Assembly (NCBI RefSeq): GCF_025558585.1
Contig: NZ_CP094723.1
Coordinates: forward strand, 992,001 to 1,056,000
Length of the DNA: 64,000 nt
Origin: Staphylococcus sp. IVB6214
GTDB lineage: Bacteria > Bacillota > Bacilli > Staphylococcales > Staphylococcaceae
Direction: 5' to 3'
The notes below the pieces were generated by a model that made no database searches, had not been told where the DNA came from, and worked only from the letters and a program-made list of their open reading frames with translations. Below are positions 11,389 through 20,281 of the stretch, in pieces. Positions within the stretch are counted from its first letter, which is position 1, and the number at the start of each line of letters is the position of its first letter. A program made the position numbers and the translations under genes.

Positions 11389-12627
11389 ATGCAAAAACAA
11401 AAATCGATTTCAACCGAAAAAATACAAGAAAAAGCAGTATTAATCGGGGTAGATCTCTACCAGTCAGAATACAACTTTGAAAGCACGATGCAAGAGTTAG
11501 ATGCATTGGCAAATACATGTGAGCTTGACGTGAAAGGTCATTTTTCACAGCGTAAAAATTTCGTTGATCAACGCTATTACGTTGGTAAAGGGAAACTGCA
11601 AGAAATTGAAGATTATATTGATTTTCATGATATTGATGTGTTGATCACAAATGATGAACTTACAACGGCACAGTCTAAAAACTTGAATGATAGACTGAAC
11701 ATTAAAATTATTGACCGAACACAGCTGATTTTGGAGATTTTTGCGTTAAGAGCGAAGAGTCGAGAAGGTCAGCTACAAGTGGAATATGCGCAATTGGACT
11801 ACTTGTTGCCACGTCTGATGGGGCACGGTAAAAGCTTGTCTCGACTCGGTGGTGGAATCGGAACGAGAGGTCCGGGTGAGACGAAGTTGGAAACGGATCG
11901 TCGACATATTCGTACACGCATGACAGAAATTCGTCGTAAATTGTCAGAAGTATCCGCACATCGTGAACGTTACCGACAAAAGCGTGATCAACACGATGTC
12001 TTTCAAATTGCCTTAGTCGGTTATACAAATGCAGGCAAATCATCTTGGTTTAACACACTTACAGAAGCAGGCACTTACGAAAAAGATCAATTATTTGCGA
12101 CGCTCGATCCAAAAACAAGACAATTGAAGTTGAATGACGGGTTTGAAGTTGTGATTTCAGATACAGTTGGATTTATTCAAAAACTGCCAACGACATTGAT
12201 AGAAGCATTCAAATCAACGTTAGAAGAAGCCAAACGTGCTGATATGTTACTTCATGTAGTCGATGCAAGTCATCCTGACTATAAAGCACAGTACGATACG
12301 GTGAATGACTTGATTAAAACGTTGAACATGGACAATATCCCACAAATTGTGCTGTTTAACAAACGAGACCTACATACAGGGACACGTCCAATAACGAATA
12401 AACCAATGGTATTTGTCTCTTCTAAAAATGATGATGATATTGAAAAAGTTAAGTCGATTTTAATCGCACAAATGAAAGAACAGATGACATACTATCGATT
12501 AGAAGTACCAAGTCATGATGCAAAACGATTGTATGACTTGAAGCAACAGACGTTGGTCACATATCTTGCATTTGATGAACAAGCAAATGTATATAAAATT
12601 GAAGGATATAAAAAATATAGAAAGTAG
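11389..12627 (+). CDS. hflX: Ribosome-associated GTPase HflX
   Basis: Obg-HflX GTPase that splits stalled or hibernating 70S ribosomes. About 412 aa. N-terminal nucleotide-binding HflX domain, then GIGTRGPGETKLE (linker signature), G1 GYTNAGKSSWFN (about residue 210), G3 DTVGFIQ, G4 NKRD. No strong SD: the start could be ATG 11389 (GGTGA 6 nt before) or the in-frame ATG 11377. The next gene begins 7 nt after its stop. Confidence 0.94.
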   Translation: MQKQKSISTEKIQEKAVLIGVDLYQSEYNFESTMQELDALANTCELDVKGHFSQRKNFVDQRYYVGKGKLQEIEDYIDFHDIDVLITNDELTTAQSKNLNDRLNIKIIDRTQLILEIFALRAKSREGQLQVEYAQLDYLLPRLMGHGKSLSRLGGGIGTRGPGETKLETDRRHIRTRMTEIRRKLSEVSAHRERYRQKRDQHDVFQIALVGYTNAGKSSWFNTLTEAGTYEKDQLFATLDPKTRQLKLNDGFEVVISDTVGFIQKLPTTLIEAFKSTLEEAKRADMLLHVVDASHPDYKAQYDTVNDLIKTLNMDNIPQIVLFNKRDLHTGTRPITNKPMVFVSSKNDDDIEKVKSILIAQMKEQMTYYRLEVPSHDAKRLYDLKQQTLVTYLAFDEQANVYKIEGYKKYRK

Positions 12628-12634
12628 CGAAAAA

Positions 12635-13879
12635 ATGAAAGAGTTATCACATATTATTGAAGAAGTAGAACAAACTTTGGTACCATACTTTAAAGAAATT
12701 GAGCAACTTGCTTACCACAATCAAACAAAAGTACTTGATGCATTTCACCATGTCAAAATTACTGAAACTGATTTGTTAGGATCAACAGGATATGGTTATG
12801 ATGACTTTGGACGTGATCACCTTGAAGCGGTTTATGCAGAGACCTTCAAAGCAGAAGATGCATTAGTCCGTCCACAAATCATTTCTGGAACACATGCTAT
12901 TACGGTGGCGCTTCAAAGCTTGTTGAAACCGGGGGATGCATTGATGTATATCACAGGCAGTCCCTATGATACGTTGCTTGAAGTAATTGGTGTAAATGGA
13001 TCAGGTGTTGAAAGCCTAAAAGAATATGGCATTGACTATCAAGAAGTACCGCTAAATCAAGGAACAATTGATGTGAAAGCGGTTGTTGAAGCGATAACTC
13101 CTAAAACAAAAGTGATTGCAATCCAACGATCAAAAGGCTATGATCAACGTCCGTCGATTACAGTTGGAGAAATTGAAACAGCTATTGCCGAAATCAAATC
13201 AGCTTATCCAGAGATGATTGTATTTGTAGATAACTGTTACGGTGAGTTCGTTGAAACACGTGAACCAATCGAAGTAGGGGCGGATATCATTGCAGGTTCA
13301 CTGATCAAAAATCCAGGTGGCGGTCTAGCAAAAATAGGGGGATATATTGCTGGACGTAAAGATTTGGTTGAACGTTGTGGCTATCGTTTAACTGCACCAG
13401 GTATTGGTAAAGAAGCAGGTGCATCACTCAACGCTTTACATGAAATGTATCAAGGCTTCTTTATGAGCCCACATGTTGTAAGTCAAAGTTTGAAGGGCGC
13501 CTTATTTACAAGTTTGTTATTAGAACGTTGCAATATGAAAACAACTCCGAGTTATGATGCACAACGAACAGACTTAATTCAAACAGTCTCTTTTGATAAT
13601 GCTGATCAGATGATTCAGTTTTGTCAGAGTATCCAAGCAGCGTCGCCTGTCAATGCCCATTTTAACCCAGAACCTAGCTACATGCCGGGATATGAAGATG
13701 ATGTGATCATGGCAGCAGGTACATTTATTCAAGGTGCTTCTATCGAGCTTACTGCAGATGGCCCAATACGTGCGCCATATGAAGTCTATGTACAAGGTGG
13801 ATTAACGTATGAACACGTGAAAATTGCAGTGACACGTGCCGTAGAAAAAATGTTGAATGCAGGGCTAATCACGATATAA
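12635..13879 (+). CDS. PLP-dependent 'aluminium resistance'/methionine gamma-lyase family protein (YnbB-like)
   Basis: Fold-type I PLP enzyme of the Met_gamma_lyase family, 414 aa from ATG 12635. SGTHAITVAL (about residue 88) is the cofactor phosphate loop; FVDNCYGEFVE has the PLP-ring Asp; AGSLIKNPGGGLAK contains the presumed Schiff-base Lys. Firmicutes keep this gene between hflX and glnR, but the substrate is unknown. SD weak, so expression may depend on coupling with hflX. 'Aluminium resistance' is a historical label with little functional support. Confidence 0.85.
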   Translation: MKELSHIIEEVEQTLVPYFKEIEQLAYHNQTKVLDAFHHVKITETDLLGSTGYGYDDFGRDHLEAVYAETFKAEDALVRPQIISGTHAITVALQSLLKPGDALMYITGSPYDTLLEVIGVNGSGVESLKEYGIDYQEVPLNQGTIDVKAVVEAITPKTKVIAIQRSKGYDQRPSITVGEIETAIAEIKSAYPEMIVFVDNCYGEFVETREPIEVGADIIAGSLIKNPGGGLAKIGGYIAGRKDLVERCGYRLTAPGIGKEAGASLNALHEMYQGFFMSPHVVSQSLKGALFTSLLLERCNMKTTPSYDAQRTDLIQTVSFDNADQMIQFCQSIQAASPVNAHFNPEPSYMPGYEDDVIMAAGTFIQGASIELTADGPIRAPYEVYVQGGLTYEHVKIAVTRAVEKMLNAGLITI

Positions 13880-13886
13880 ATGAAAG

Positions 13887-13917
13887 AACGCCATCTTTGT
13901 GAAAAGGTGGCGTTTTT
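13887..13917 (+). terminator. Terminator after hflX-ynbB
   Basis: AACGCCATCTTT / AAAGGTGGCGTT (one G-U pair) with a 4-nt loop and T5. Confidence 0.9.
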
Positions 13918-14032
13918 GTGATTATTAGTGACAAAATTGATTGAAAAATGTACCGATGTTGAATAATATATCAAAGATTTAGATGTTTTTAACACATCAC
14001 TGAGATCAATAGTGCAGATTCAACAATAAATT

Positions 14033-14066
14033 AAAACCCTCAAGACATAGAGTCTCAAGGGTTTAA
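14033..14066 (-). terminator. glnA terminator
   Basis: AAACCCT...AGGGTTT stem with partly paired AGAC/GTCT inside; a T-rich stretch follows on the minus strand. It lies just past the glnA stop. Confidence 0.8.
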
Positions 14067-14070
14067 AGTA

Positions 14071-15411
14071 TTAATACTGCTTCATATATTGCTCGATTTC
14101 CCATTTAGAAACTTGCGTACGGTAATAATCCCACTCAATTGATTTTGAGTTGATGAATTGGTTATAGATATGTTCACCTAACGCATCTTTTACTACTTCA
14201 TTTTCACGCATTGCTTTTAATGCTGTGTAAAGTGTTGATGGTAAATCTTCAATACCAACCGCTTCACGTTCTTCACGGTTCATTTCATAGATGTTTTGGT
14301 TTACTGGTTTTGGCACTTCTAATTTATTTTTAATACCGTCTAAACCAGCTTGTAAAATAACAGCAAGTGCCATGTATGGGTTGGCTGCTGGATCGACTGA
14401 ACGAATCTCAACACGTGTTGACAAGCCACGTGAAGTTGGAACACGAACTAATGGTGAACGGTTTTTACCACTCCAAGCAATATAACTAGGTGCTTCGTAT
14501 CCTGGGACTAAACGTTTGTATGAGTTCACAAGTGGGTTACATACTGCTGTGTAGCCACGTGCATTTTTCATACAACCTGCAATAAAGTGATATGCATCTT
14601 TCGTTAATTGCATTTCACCATTTTCGTCGTAGAAAGCATTTTCTTTCCCTTTGAATAATGACACGTTAAAGTGCATACCGCTACCGTTTACACCGAATAA
14701 TGGTTTTGGCATAAATGTTGCATGTAAGTTGTGCTTACGAGCAATTGTTTTTACGACAAGTTTGAATGTTTGGATGTTGTCACAAGCTGTGATAGCATCT
14801 GCATATTTGAAGTCAATCTCATGTTGTCCTGGCGCAACTTCGTGGTGAGATGCTTCAACATCAAAGCCCATATCTTCAAGTTCAAGTACGATATCACGAC
14901 GGCAGTTTTCACCTAAATCTGTTGGTGCTAGGTCAAAGTATCCACCATGATCGTTCAATTCCATTGTTGGTTCGCCTTTTTCATCAAGTTTGAACAAGAA
15001 GAATTCTGGCTCAGGCCCTAAGTTAAAGTCTGTAAAGCCAAGTTCTTCCATTTCTTTCAAGACGCGCTTCAAGTTACTACGTGGGTCACCAGAGAATGGT
15101 TTATGTTCTGTTGTGTATACATCACAGATTAAACGAGCAACTTTGCCTTTACCTTCTGTCCATGGGAAGATTACCCAAGTGTCTAAGTCTGGATATAGGT
15201 ACATGTCTGATTCTTCAATGCGGACAAATCCTTCAATAGAAGAACCATCAAACATCATCTCATTGTCTAATACTTTCTCCAATTGTCTCACAGGCACTTC
15301 AACATTTTTGATTGTTCCAAGGATGTCTGTAAATTGTAATCGTAAATAACGTACATCTTCTTCTTTTGCGAACTTTCTAATGTCATCCTTCGTAAACTTT
15401 TGCTTTGTCAT
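14071..15411 (-). CDS. glnA: Glutamine synthetase, type I-alpha
   Basis: Makes glutamine from glutamate, ammonia and ATP; in Firmicutes the feedback-inhibited form also signals nitrogen status to GlnR. 446 aa from ATG 15411 (SD GGGGGA). FDGSSIEGF (about residue 56), [26 protein letters not shown] and [14 protein letters not shown] are the usual active-site segments; no adenylylation Tyr region, as in type I-alpha. Second gene of glnR-glnA, 22 nt after glnR. In S. aureus this pair reads in the same direction as hflX-ynbB; here it is inverted. Confidence 0.96.
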   Translation of the reverse strand: MTKQKFTKDDIRKFAKEEDVRYLRLQFTDILGTIKNVEVPVRQLEKVLDNEMMFDGSSIEGFVRIEESDMYLYPDLDTWVIFPWTEGKGKVARLICDVYTTEHKPFSGDPRSNLKRVLKEMEELGFTDFNLGPEPEFFLFKLDEKGEPTMELNDHGGYFDLAPTDLGENCRRDIVLELEDMGFDVEASHHEVAPGQHEIDFKYADAITACDNIQTFKLVVKTIARKHNLHATFMPKPLFGVNGSGMHFNVSLFKGKENAFYDENGEMQLTKDAYHFIAGCMKNARGYTAVCNPLVNSYKRLVPGYEAPSYIAWSGKNRSPLVRVPTSRGLSTRVEIRSVDPAANPYMALAVILQAGLDGIKNKLEVPKPVNQNIYEMNREEREAVGIEDLPSTLYTALKAMRENEVVKDALGEHIYNQFINSKSIEWDYYRTQVSKWEIEQYMKQY

Positions 15412-15433
15412 TGCGTTCTGTCCCCCAGTAAAA

Positions 15434-15802
15434 TTATTTAAAAAAGCGCGATAAGTCACCACGATTGAGTGGAATGGATTCATGTTGCGGTTTTTGCGTC
15501 GTATCCACAATCATTTGTTTTCTTAGACGCTCTTCTTCATCATTTAATACTTCGCTTTCTTCTGCTAACATAATTTGCTTAATCCCTTTCATATTAAACC
15601 CTTTTTCCAATAAATGTTTAATAGATAGTAATATCTCTACATCATTTAACGAAAAGAGCCGTTTACTGCCTTCTGTACGAAAGGGGTGAATTAGTTCATG
15701 TGTTTCATAGTAACGAATCTGTCTTGGTGACAGTTCCGTCAACTGACTGACAACACGCATCGGAAAGACTGGCATATTACGCCGAATTGTATCATTGCTC
15801 AT
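15434..15802 (-). CDS. glnR: Nitrogen regulator GlnR (MerR family)
   Basis: Represses glnRA when glutamine is plentiful by binding TGTNA-N7-TNACA sites. 122 aa: N-terminal MerR helix-turn-helix ([23 protein letters not shown]) and a short C-terminal tail that senses feedback-inhibited glutamine synthetase in Bacillus. SD AAGGAG. A matching operator lies upstream at 15871-15887. Confidence 0.94.
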   Translation of the reverse strand: MSNDTIRRNMPVFPMRVVSQLTELSPRQIRYYETHELIHPFRTEGSKRLFSLNDVEILLSIKHLLEKGFNMKGIKQIMLAEESEVLNDEEERLRKQMIVDTTQKPQHESIPLNRGDLSRFFK

Positions 15803-15836
15803 CTACGCCATCTCCTTGAACTTTTGAACTGTTTTA

Positions 15837-15887
15837 ACATTAGCACAAAATTTTCTGCATTTCAAAAATATGTTAGAAAACCTGACA
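15837..15887 (-). promoter_or_regulatory. glnRA promoter and GlnR operator
   Basis: On the minus strand, -35 TTGAAA (15860-15865), 17-nt spacer and -10 TAATGT (15837-15842). TGTTAGAAAACCTGACA at 15871-15887 matches the GlnR/TnrA consensus TGTNA-N7-TNACA exactly and sits just upstream of the -35, so autoregulation is expected. Confidence 0.8.
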
Positions 15888-16279
15888 TGAAATCTAAAAT
15901 TCAAATGCTATACGCTTTCATTCAGGTGTGAAATATTATTTGTATACACAAAAACGCCACCGTCTCAGTAAGATGATGTTCCATTATTATCAAAAGCAAT
16001 GTTACAACCAGCTAAGCTATACTTTAAAAAGAGAAGGAGAGAGAAGCCTTAATAATAAACACGAAATAGTATAGGTGCTACATGTCTCGATTTTTATTTG
16101 TTATTATAAAATCCACCTTCTAACCATTTTTAAATTGATTATAAGATTTTATCCGTAACGGTATTGATTGTTTTAATCTATTAATACTACATATTTATAG
16201 TAATGTAGATAAATTTCTATGAATTTACTATAAATTAAAGCTGAATTAATAAAAAAGGTGCGTTATAATGATGCTAGAG
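15888..16279. other. Gene-free stretch between glnR and the CRISPR array, with toxin-remnant-like end and array leader
   Basis: No ORF with an SD. GCCACCGTCTCAG at 15956-15968 resembles the antisense end of staphylococcal type I toxin loci (compare 20334-20360); minus-strand sequence above it is toxin-like only in fragments. The last 60-80 nt before the first repeat are AT-rich, fit a CRISPR leader and hold a promoter-like pair (CTGAAT 16241-16246, TATAAT 16264-16269). Confidence 0.4.
16241..16269 (+). promoter_or_regulatory. Putative pre-crRNA promoter in the leader
   Basis: -35-like CTGAAT (16241-16246), 17-nt spacer, perfect -10 TATAAT (16264-16269). Start of transcription would be about 16276, only a few bases before the first repeat. 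Confidence 0.5.
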
Positions 16280-16447
16280 GTTTTAGTACTCTGTAATTTT
16301 AGGTATAAGTGAAACAGACTACTTCGCAGAGTCATTAAAAATGGCGTTTTAGTACTCTGTAATTTTAGGTATAAGTGAAACATGAAATCTACGAAATAGT
16401 TCATAAACCCAGTTTTAGTACTCTGTAATTTTAGGTATGAGTGTAAT
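16280..16447 (+). CRISPR. Type II CRISPR array, 3 repeats and 2 spacers
   Basis: Repeats of 36 bp at 16280-16315, 16346-16381 (identical) and 16412-16447 (last 8 bases diverged: typical terminal repeat), separated by 30-bp spacers at 16316-16345 and 16382-16411. The repeat begins GTTTTAGTACTCTGTAATTT, as in the S. aureus type II-A (SaCas9) repeat. Degeneracy at the right end places the leader on the left and transcription on the plus strand. It lies upstream of, and co-oriented with, tracrRNA and cas9. Confidence 0.97.
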
Positions 16448-16576
16448 GATTTTTATTCATGTGTATTGAAGCTAAGTTGTTTAATGCTTAATTTTATGTA
16501 TGGAACTATTTACCATCATTAAAAATATATTCAGAATTATTAAAGAAAACATTGACGATTTGTTAATGAGTTGGTA

Positions 16577-16612
16577 AGGTATAAGTATAGGCGACGGCCT
16601 ATACTTATACCT
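16577..16612 (+). repeat. Perfect 16-bp inverted repeat ahead of and into the tracrRNA anti-repeat
   Basis: AGGTATAAGTATAGGC (16577-16592) and GCCTATACTTATACCT (16597-16612) with a 4-nt loop. The right arm is the 5' end of the anti-repeat; the left arm contains AGGTATAAGT, the same 10 bases as the 3' half of the CRISPR repeat. Confidence 0.95.
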
Positions 16613-16688
16613 AAAAATTACAGAACCTACTAAAACAAGACTATATGTCGTGTTTATCCCATCTATTTTTTAGATGGGATTTTTTTCT
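16597..16688 (+). ncRNA. tracrRNA of the SaCas9-type system
   Basis: The anti-repeat (about 16600-16636) is complementary to the array repeat: TTACAGAACCTACTAAAAC against GTTTTAGTACTCTGTAA, with the usual internal bulge. It is followed by a short hairpin region (CAAGACTATATGTCGTG) and a terminator hairpin ATCCCATCTA/TAGATGGGAT with a T7 run (ends about 16687). Order and sequence match the S. aureus tracrRNA closely. A longer form starting upstream and including the inverted repeat is possible. Confidence 0.9.
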
Positions 16689-16738
16689 TTCTAGAATATA
16701 GAGTTAACAATCTATTTCAGGGCAGGAAAATATTATAT

Positions 16739-16766
16739 TTGAAAACGCATTCAACTCATTTATAAT
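16739..16766 (+). promoter_or_regulatory. cas9 promoter with CcpA cre-consensus match
   Basis: -35 TTGAAA (16739-16744), 16-nt spacer, -10 TATAAT (16761-16766). TTGAAAACGCATTCAA at 16739-16754 fits the cre consensus WTGNNARCGNWWWCAW at every position and covers the -35 and spacer. Confidence 0.6.
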
Positions 16767-16797
16767 AAAGTTGTATATTGAATTAGGAGGTTATATG

Positions 16798-19700
16798 ATG
16801 TCACAACCATACATATTAGGTCTTGATATTGGGATTGGCTCAGTAGGCTATGGATTAATCGATTTTGAGACTCAAAAAATTATAGACGCAGGTGTACGTT
16901 TATTTCCTGAAGCAAATGCAGATAACAACTTAGGGCGTCGAGCAAAACGTGGTGCTAGGCGTTTGAAGAGAAGACGTATACATCGTTTAGAGCGTATTAA
17001 AGATTTATTGTCAGAATATAAAATCATTTCAGAAGAACAACCAGTTAATAATAAGCCATATGATATAAGAGTCAAAGGTTTAACTGAAGCATTATCTAAA
17101 GATGAACTTGCAGTAGCTTTATTACATATTGCTAAACGTCGTGGAATTCATAATATTAATATTGCAATGAGTGATGATGATTCGTCTTCAGATAGTTTAT
17201 CAACTAAAGATCAGCTTAATAAAAATGCCAAAGTACTTGAAAATCGATATGTATGTGAGCTTCAAAAAGAGCGTTTAGATACTGAAGGAAAAGTTCGTGG
17301 TGTGGAAAATAGATTTCATACTAAGGATATTATTCGCGAAGTCAAAAAACTTTTAGATACGCAAAAACAATTTCATTCAGAGATTGATGATGATTTTATA
17401 AATAAATATATAACACTAGTAGAAACGCGTCGTGAATATTTCGAAGGGCCAGGAAAAGGAAGTCCATATGGTTGGGATGCTGATGTAAAAAAAATGGTAT
17501 CAACTTATGATGGGACGTTGTACCTATTTTCCAGAAGAATTGCGAAGTGTTAAATATGCATATACAGCTGACTTATATAATGCGCTTAATGACCTGAATA
17601 ATTTAATGATTTCAAGAGATGAAAATAACAAACTAGAGTATTTTGAAAAGTATCATATTATTGAAAATGTATTTAAACAAAAGAAAAATCCATCATTAAA
17701 ACAAATTGCCAAAGAAATTGGTGTAGATGAAATTGATATTTCTGGATATCGTATTACTAAGTCAGGAAAACCGCAGTTTACAAGCTTTAAATTATTTCAT
17801 GACTTAAAAAATGTTGTAAAGGATCAGTCAATTTTAGAAGATATTTCTTTAATGGATCAAATAGCTGAGATTCTAACGATCTATCAAGATAAAGATTCTA
17901 TTATTGAAGAACTCGGACAACTGGATCACTTACTAAGTGAAAGTGATAAGCATGCAATTGCTGAGTTTACTGGTTATACAGGTACGCATCGTTTATCACT
18001 TAAATGTATGAATATGATTATTGAGGAATTATGGCATTCTCCAATGAACCAAATGGAAATTTTTACATACTTAAATATACGTCCTAAAAAGTTTGAACTA
18101 GAAGGTTTGAAACGCATTCCAACTGATATGATTGAAGATGCGATATTATCACCAGTTGTTAAAAGATCTTTTAAACAAGCAATTGGTGTCGTTAACGCGG
18201 TTATTAAAAAGTATGGTTTACCAAAAGATATTGTTATCGAATTAGCAAGAGAGTCTAACTCAGCTGAACAACGCAAATATTTAAACGACATTCAAAAGAA
18301 GAATGAAAAAACAAGAAAACGAATTGAAGCAATTATTAAAGAATATGGGAATGAAAATGCAAAAAGGCTTGTTCAAAAAATTAGGTTACATGACGCACAA
18401 GAAGGAAAGTGTTTATATTCATTAAAAGCCATTCCTCTTGAGGATTTATTACGTAATCCTAAAAATTATGAAGTAGACCATATCATTCCAAGATCAGTGT
18501 CATTTGATGACTCAATGCATAATAAAGTGTTGGTGCGCAGTGATCAAAACGCAAAAAAGAATAATCGTACACCATATCAATATTTAACATCATCCGATGC
18601 AGATATCAGATATGCAGAATTTAAGCAACATGTGTTAAACCTTGCAAAGAATAAAGATAGGATGAGTAAGAAAAAACGAGAATATCTACTGGAAGAAAGA
18701 AATATCAATAAATACGATATTTAAAAAGAGTTTGTCAATAGAAATCTTGTAGATACACGTTACACGACAAGAGAACTGACAACGTTGTTAAAAGCTTATT
18801 TCAGTATTAATAATCTTGATGTGAAGGTGAAGACCATCAATGGTAGCTTTACTGACTTTTTACGTAAAAGATGGCGCTTTAAGAAAAATCGAAATGAAGG
18901 ATATAAACATCATGCAGAAGATGCCCTTATCATCGCAAAAGCAGATTTCCTTTTTAAAGAACATAAATTATTAAAAGAACTTAAAGATGTATCGGAATTG
19001 GCTGTTGCAGAAAACACTTCAGAGGTGAAAAGTGAAGATCAGTATGAAGAAGTATTTGGTGGATACAATCAAATAGAAGATATAAAAAGTTATAATATCA
19101 CTAAATTTTCACATCGTGTAGATAAAAAACCAAATCGTCAATTAATAAATGACACTATATATTCAACAAGAACAAAGAATGATGAAACATATGTGATTAA
19201 TACATTGAAAAATCTATATGATAAGTCTAATGACAAAGTGAAAAAACTTTATAATAAGAATCCAGAAAACTTTTTAATGTATCATCACGATCTACAAACT
19301 TTTAAAAAACTAGCTACTATTATGGATCAATATAGTAATGAGAAAAATCCACTCGCAAAATATTATGAAGAAACAGGGCACTATTTAACAAAATATGCTA
19401 AAAAAGACAATGGTCCAGCTGTTCACAAGTTGAAATATTACGGCGATAGATTGGGTGAGCATTTAGATATAACTAAAAATTATAATTCAACTAAAAATAA
19501 AGTGGTTCAGCTTTCAAAAAGTTCTTTTAGATTTGATATCTATAAGGGCGAAAAGGGCTTTAAAATGATTAGTATTCCATATATTGATTTGGAAAATAAA
19601 AAAAATTATTATGTAATTGACCAAACATATTATAATCATCTGAAAAAAGAAAAGAAAATTTTTGAAAATGATATTTTTATTGGGAGTTTCTATACAAATG

Positions 19701-19957
19701 ATATTATTGCAATTAATGGAGATAGATATAGAGTTATTGGTGTGAATAATAATAAAACTAACCGGATTGAAGTTGATAAAATTCATATTAGACAAACAGA
19801 TTATGTTAAGAGTAACAATGTAAAAGAATCTGGACGTTTATTACTAACTATTGGTAAAAAAGTAACTAGCATTGAAAAATACCACACTGATATTTTAGGA
19901 AATATGTACAAGCAACAAAGACCAAAAACACCACAGCTTGTATTTAAAAAAGGATAA
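16798..19957 (+). pseudogene. cas9: cas9 (SaCas9-like, type II-A), broken by one frameshift and one nonsense codon
   Basis: RNA-guided endonuclease gene equivalent to about 1,052 codons, the same as SaCas9 (1,053 aa). Start ATG 16798 (or 16795) follows SD AGGAGG at 16785-16790. Seen in order: RuvC-I ILGLDIG with its Asp, the Arg-rich bridge helix GRRAKRGARRLKRRR, REC lobe, RuvC-II IVIELARE, HNH EVDHIIPRSVSFDD with its His, RuvC-III HHAEDALIIA, and the PAM-interacting C-terminus ending HTDILGN...KKG. Lesion 1: the A8 run at 17487-17494 has one A too many, shifting the frame after GWDADVKK. Lesion 2: TAA at 18722-18724 stands where SaCas9 has Gln (CAA to TAA), between HNH and RuvC-III. Apart from these the protein is collinear and conserved, so decay is recent. 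Confidence 0.95.
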
Positions 19958-19962
19958 GTGCT

Positions 19963-20088
19963 ATGGGATGGCGTGTTGTATATATTTCAGACGTTGATAA
20001 ACTCTCATTGCATCTAGACAGTTTGAAAATTAAAAAAGGGGACGACGAATATAAAGTTCTCTTGAATGATACCTATAAAATTAAATGA
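19963..20088 (+). pseudogene. cas1: cas1 5' remnant (41 codons)
   Basis: ATG at 19963, 5 nt after the cas9 stop, with SD AAAGGAT overlapping the cas9 end. The peptide starts MGWRVVYISDVDKLSLHLDS and continues to KKGDDEYKVLLND, the N-terminal beta-sandwich start of type II Cas1 (usual length near 290-300 aa), then leaves the family sequence and stops at TGA 20086. All catalytic residues lie in the missing part. cas2 and csn2 are absent. Too short for the usual gene finders; the identification rests on the N-terminal pattern and the position after cas9. Confidence 0.8.
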
Positions 20089-20200
20089 TATTAATATAAT
20101 AAAATATATATTGAATGAGCAAGTTGGATAGATGGTGGCTAATCTCTTGAAAAAGGGGTGATGCCTATGGTTATAGATGTTACTCCTAGGAAGGAATAGC

Positions 20201-20281
20201 ATGACAGATTATGAAATGCTTATGGTTGTACTAACAATTATTAGCTTAGTAATGATGAATCAAAACAACCATAAAAAATAA
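20201..20281 (+). CDS. 26-aa hydrophobic peptide, type I holin-like toxin candidate
   Basis: ATG 20201 with SD AGGAAGG 7 nt upstream. The peptide has a polar start (MTDYE), one hydrophobic segment of about 14 residues, and a basic tail NNHKK. This size and layout resemble the short 'putative holin-like toxin' peptides of Firmicutes, which act on the membrane and are silenced by an antisense RNA. A hairpin follows directly (20281-20319). The antitoxin RNA was not identified with certainty; function is inferred from form alone. Confidence 0.4.
   Translation: MTDYEMLMVVLTIISLVMMNQNNHKK

Noticed and set aside
14990..15349. 119-codon plus-strand frame opposite glnA
   Set aside because: No SD, inside a well-conserved gene; composition typical of an antisense shadow.
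16316..16411. Self-targeting by the two spacers
   Set aside because: I saw no match to either spacer elsewhere in the window by eye; an exact genome-wide search is needed before any claim.
16577..16612. The 16-bp inverted repeat as a Rho-independent terminator of the pre-crRNA
   Set aside because: No T-run follows the stem (CTAAAAATTAC comes next), and its right arm is part of the tracrRNA, so the folding role with tracrRNA is more likely.
18785..19957. Downstream part of cas9 as an independent gene
   Set aside because: It is in the same frame as the part before the TAA and aligns without a gap to SaCas9; no SD precedes its possible starts, so it is the 3' part of a broken cas9.
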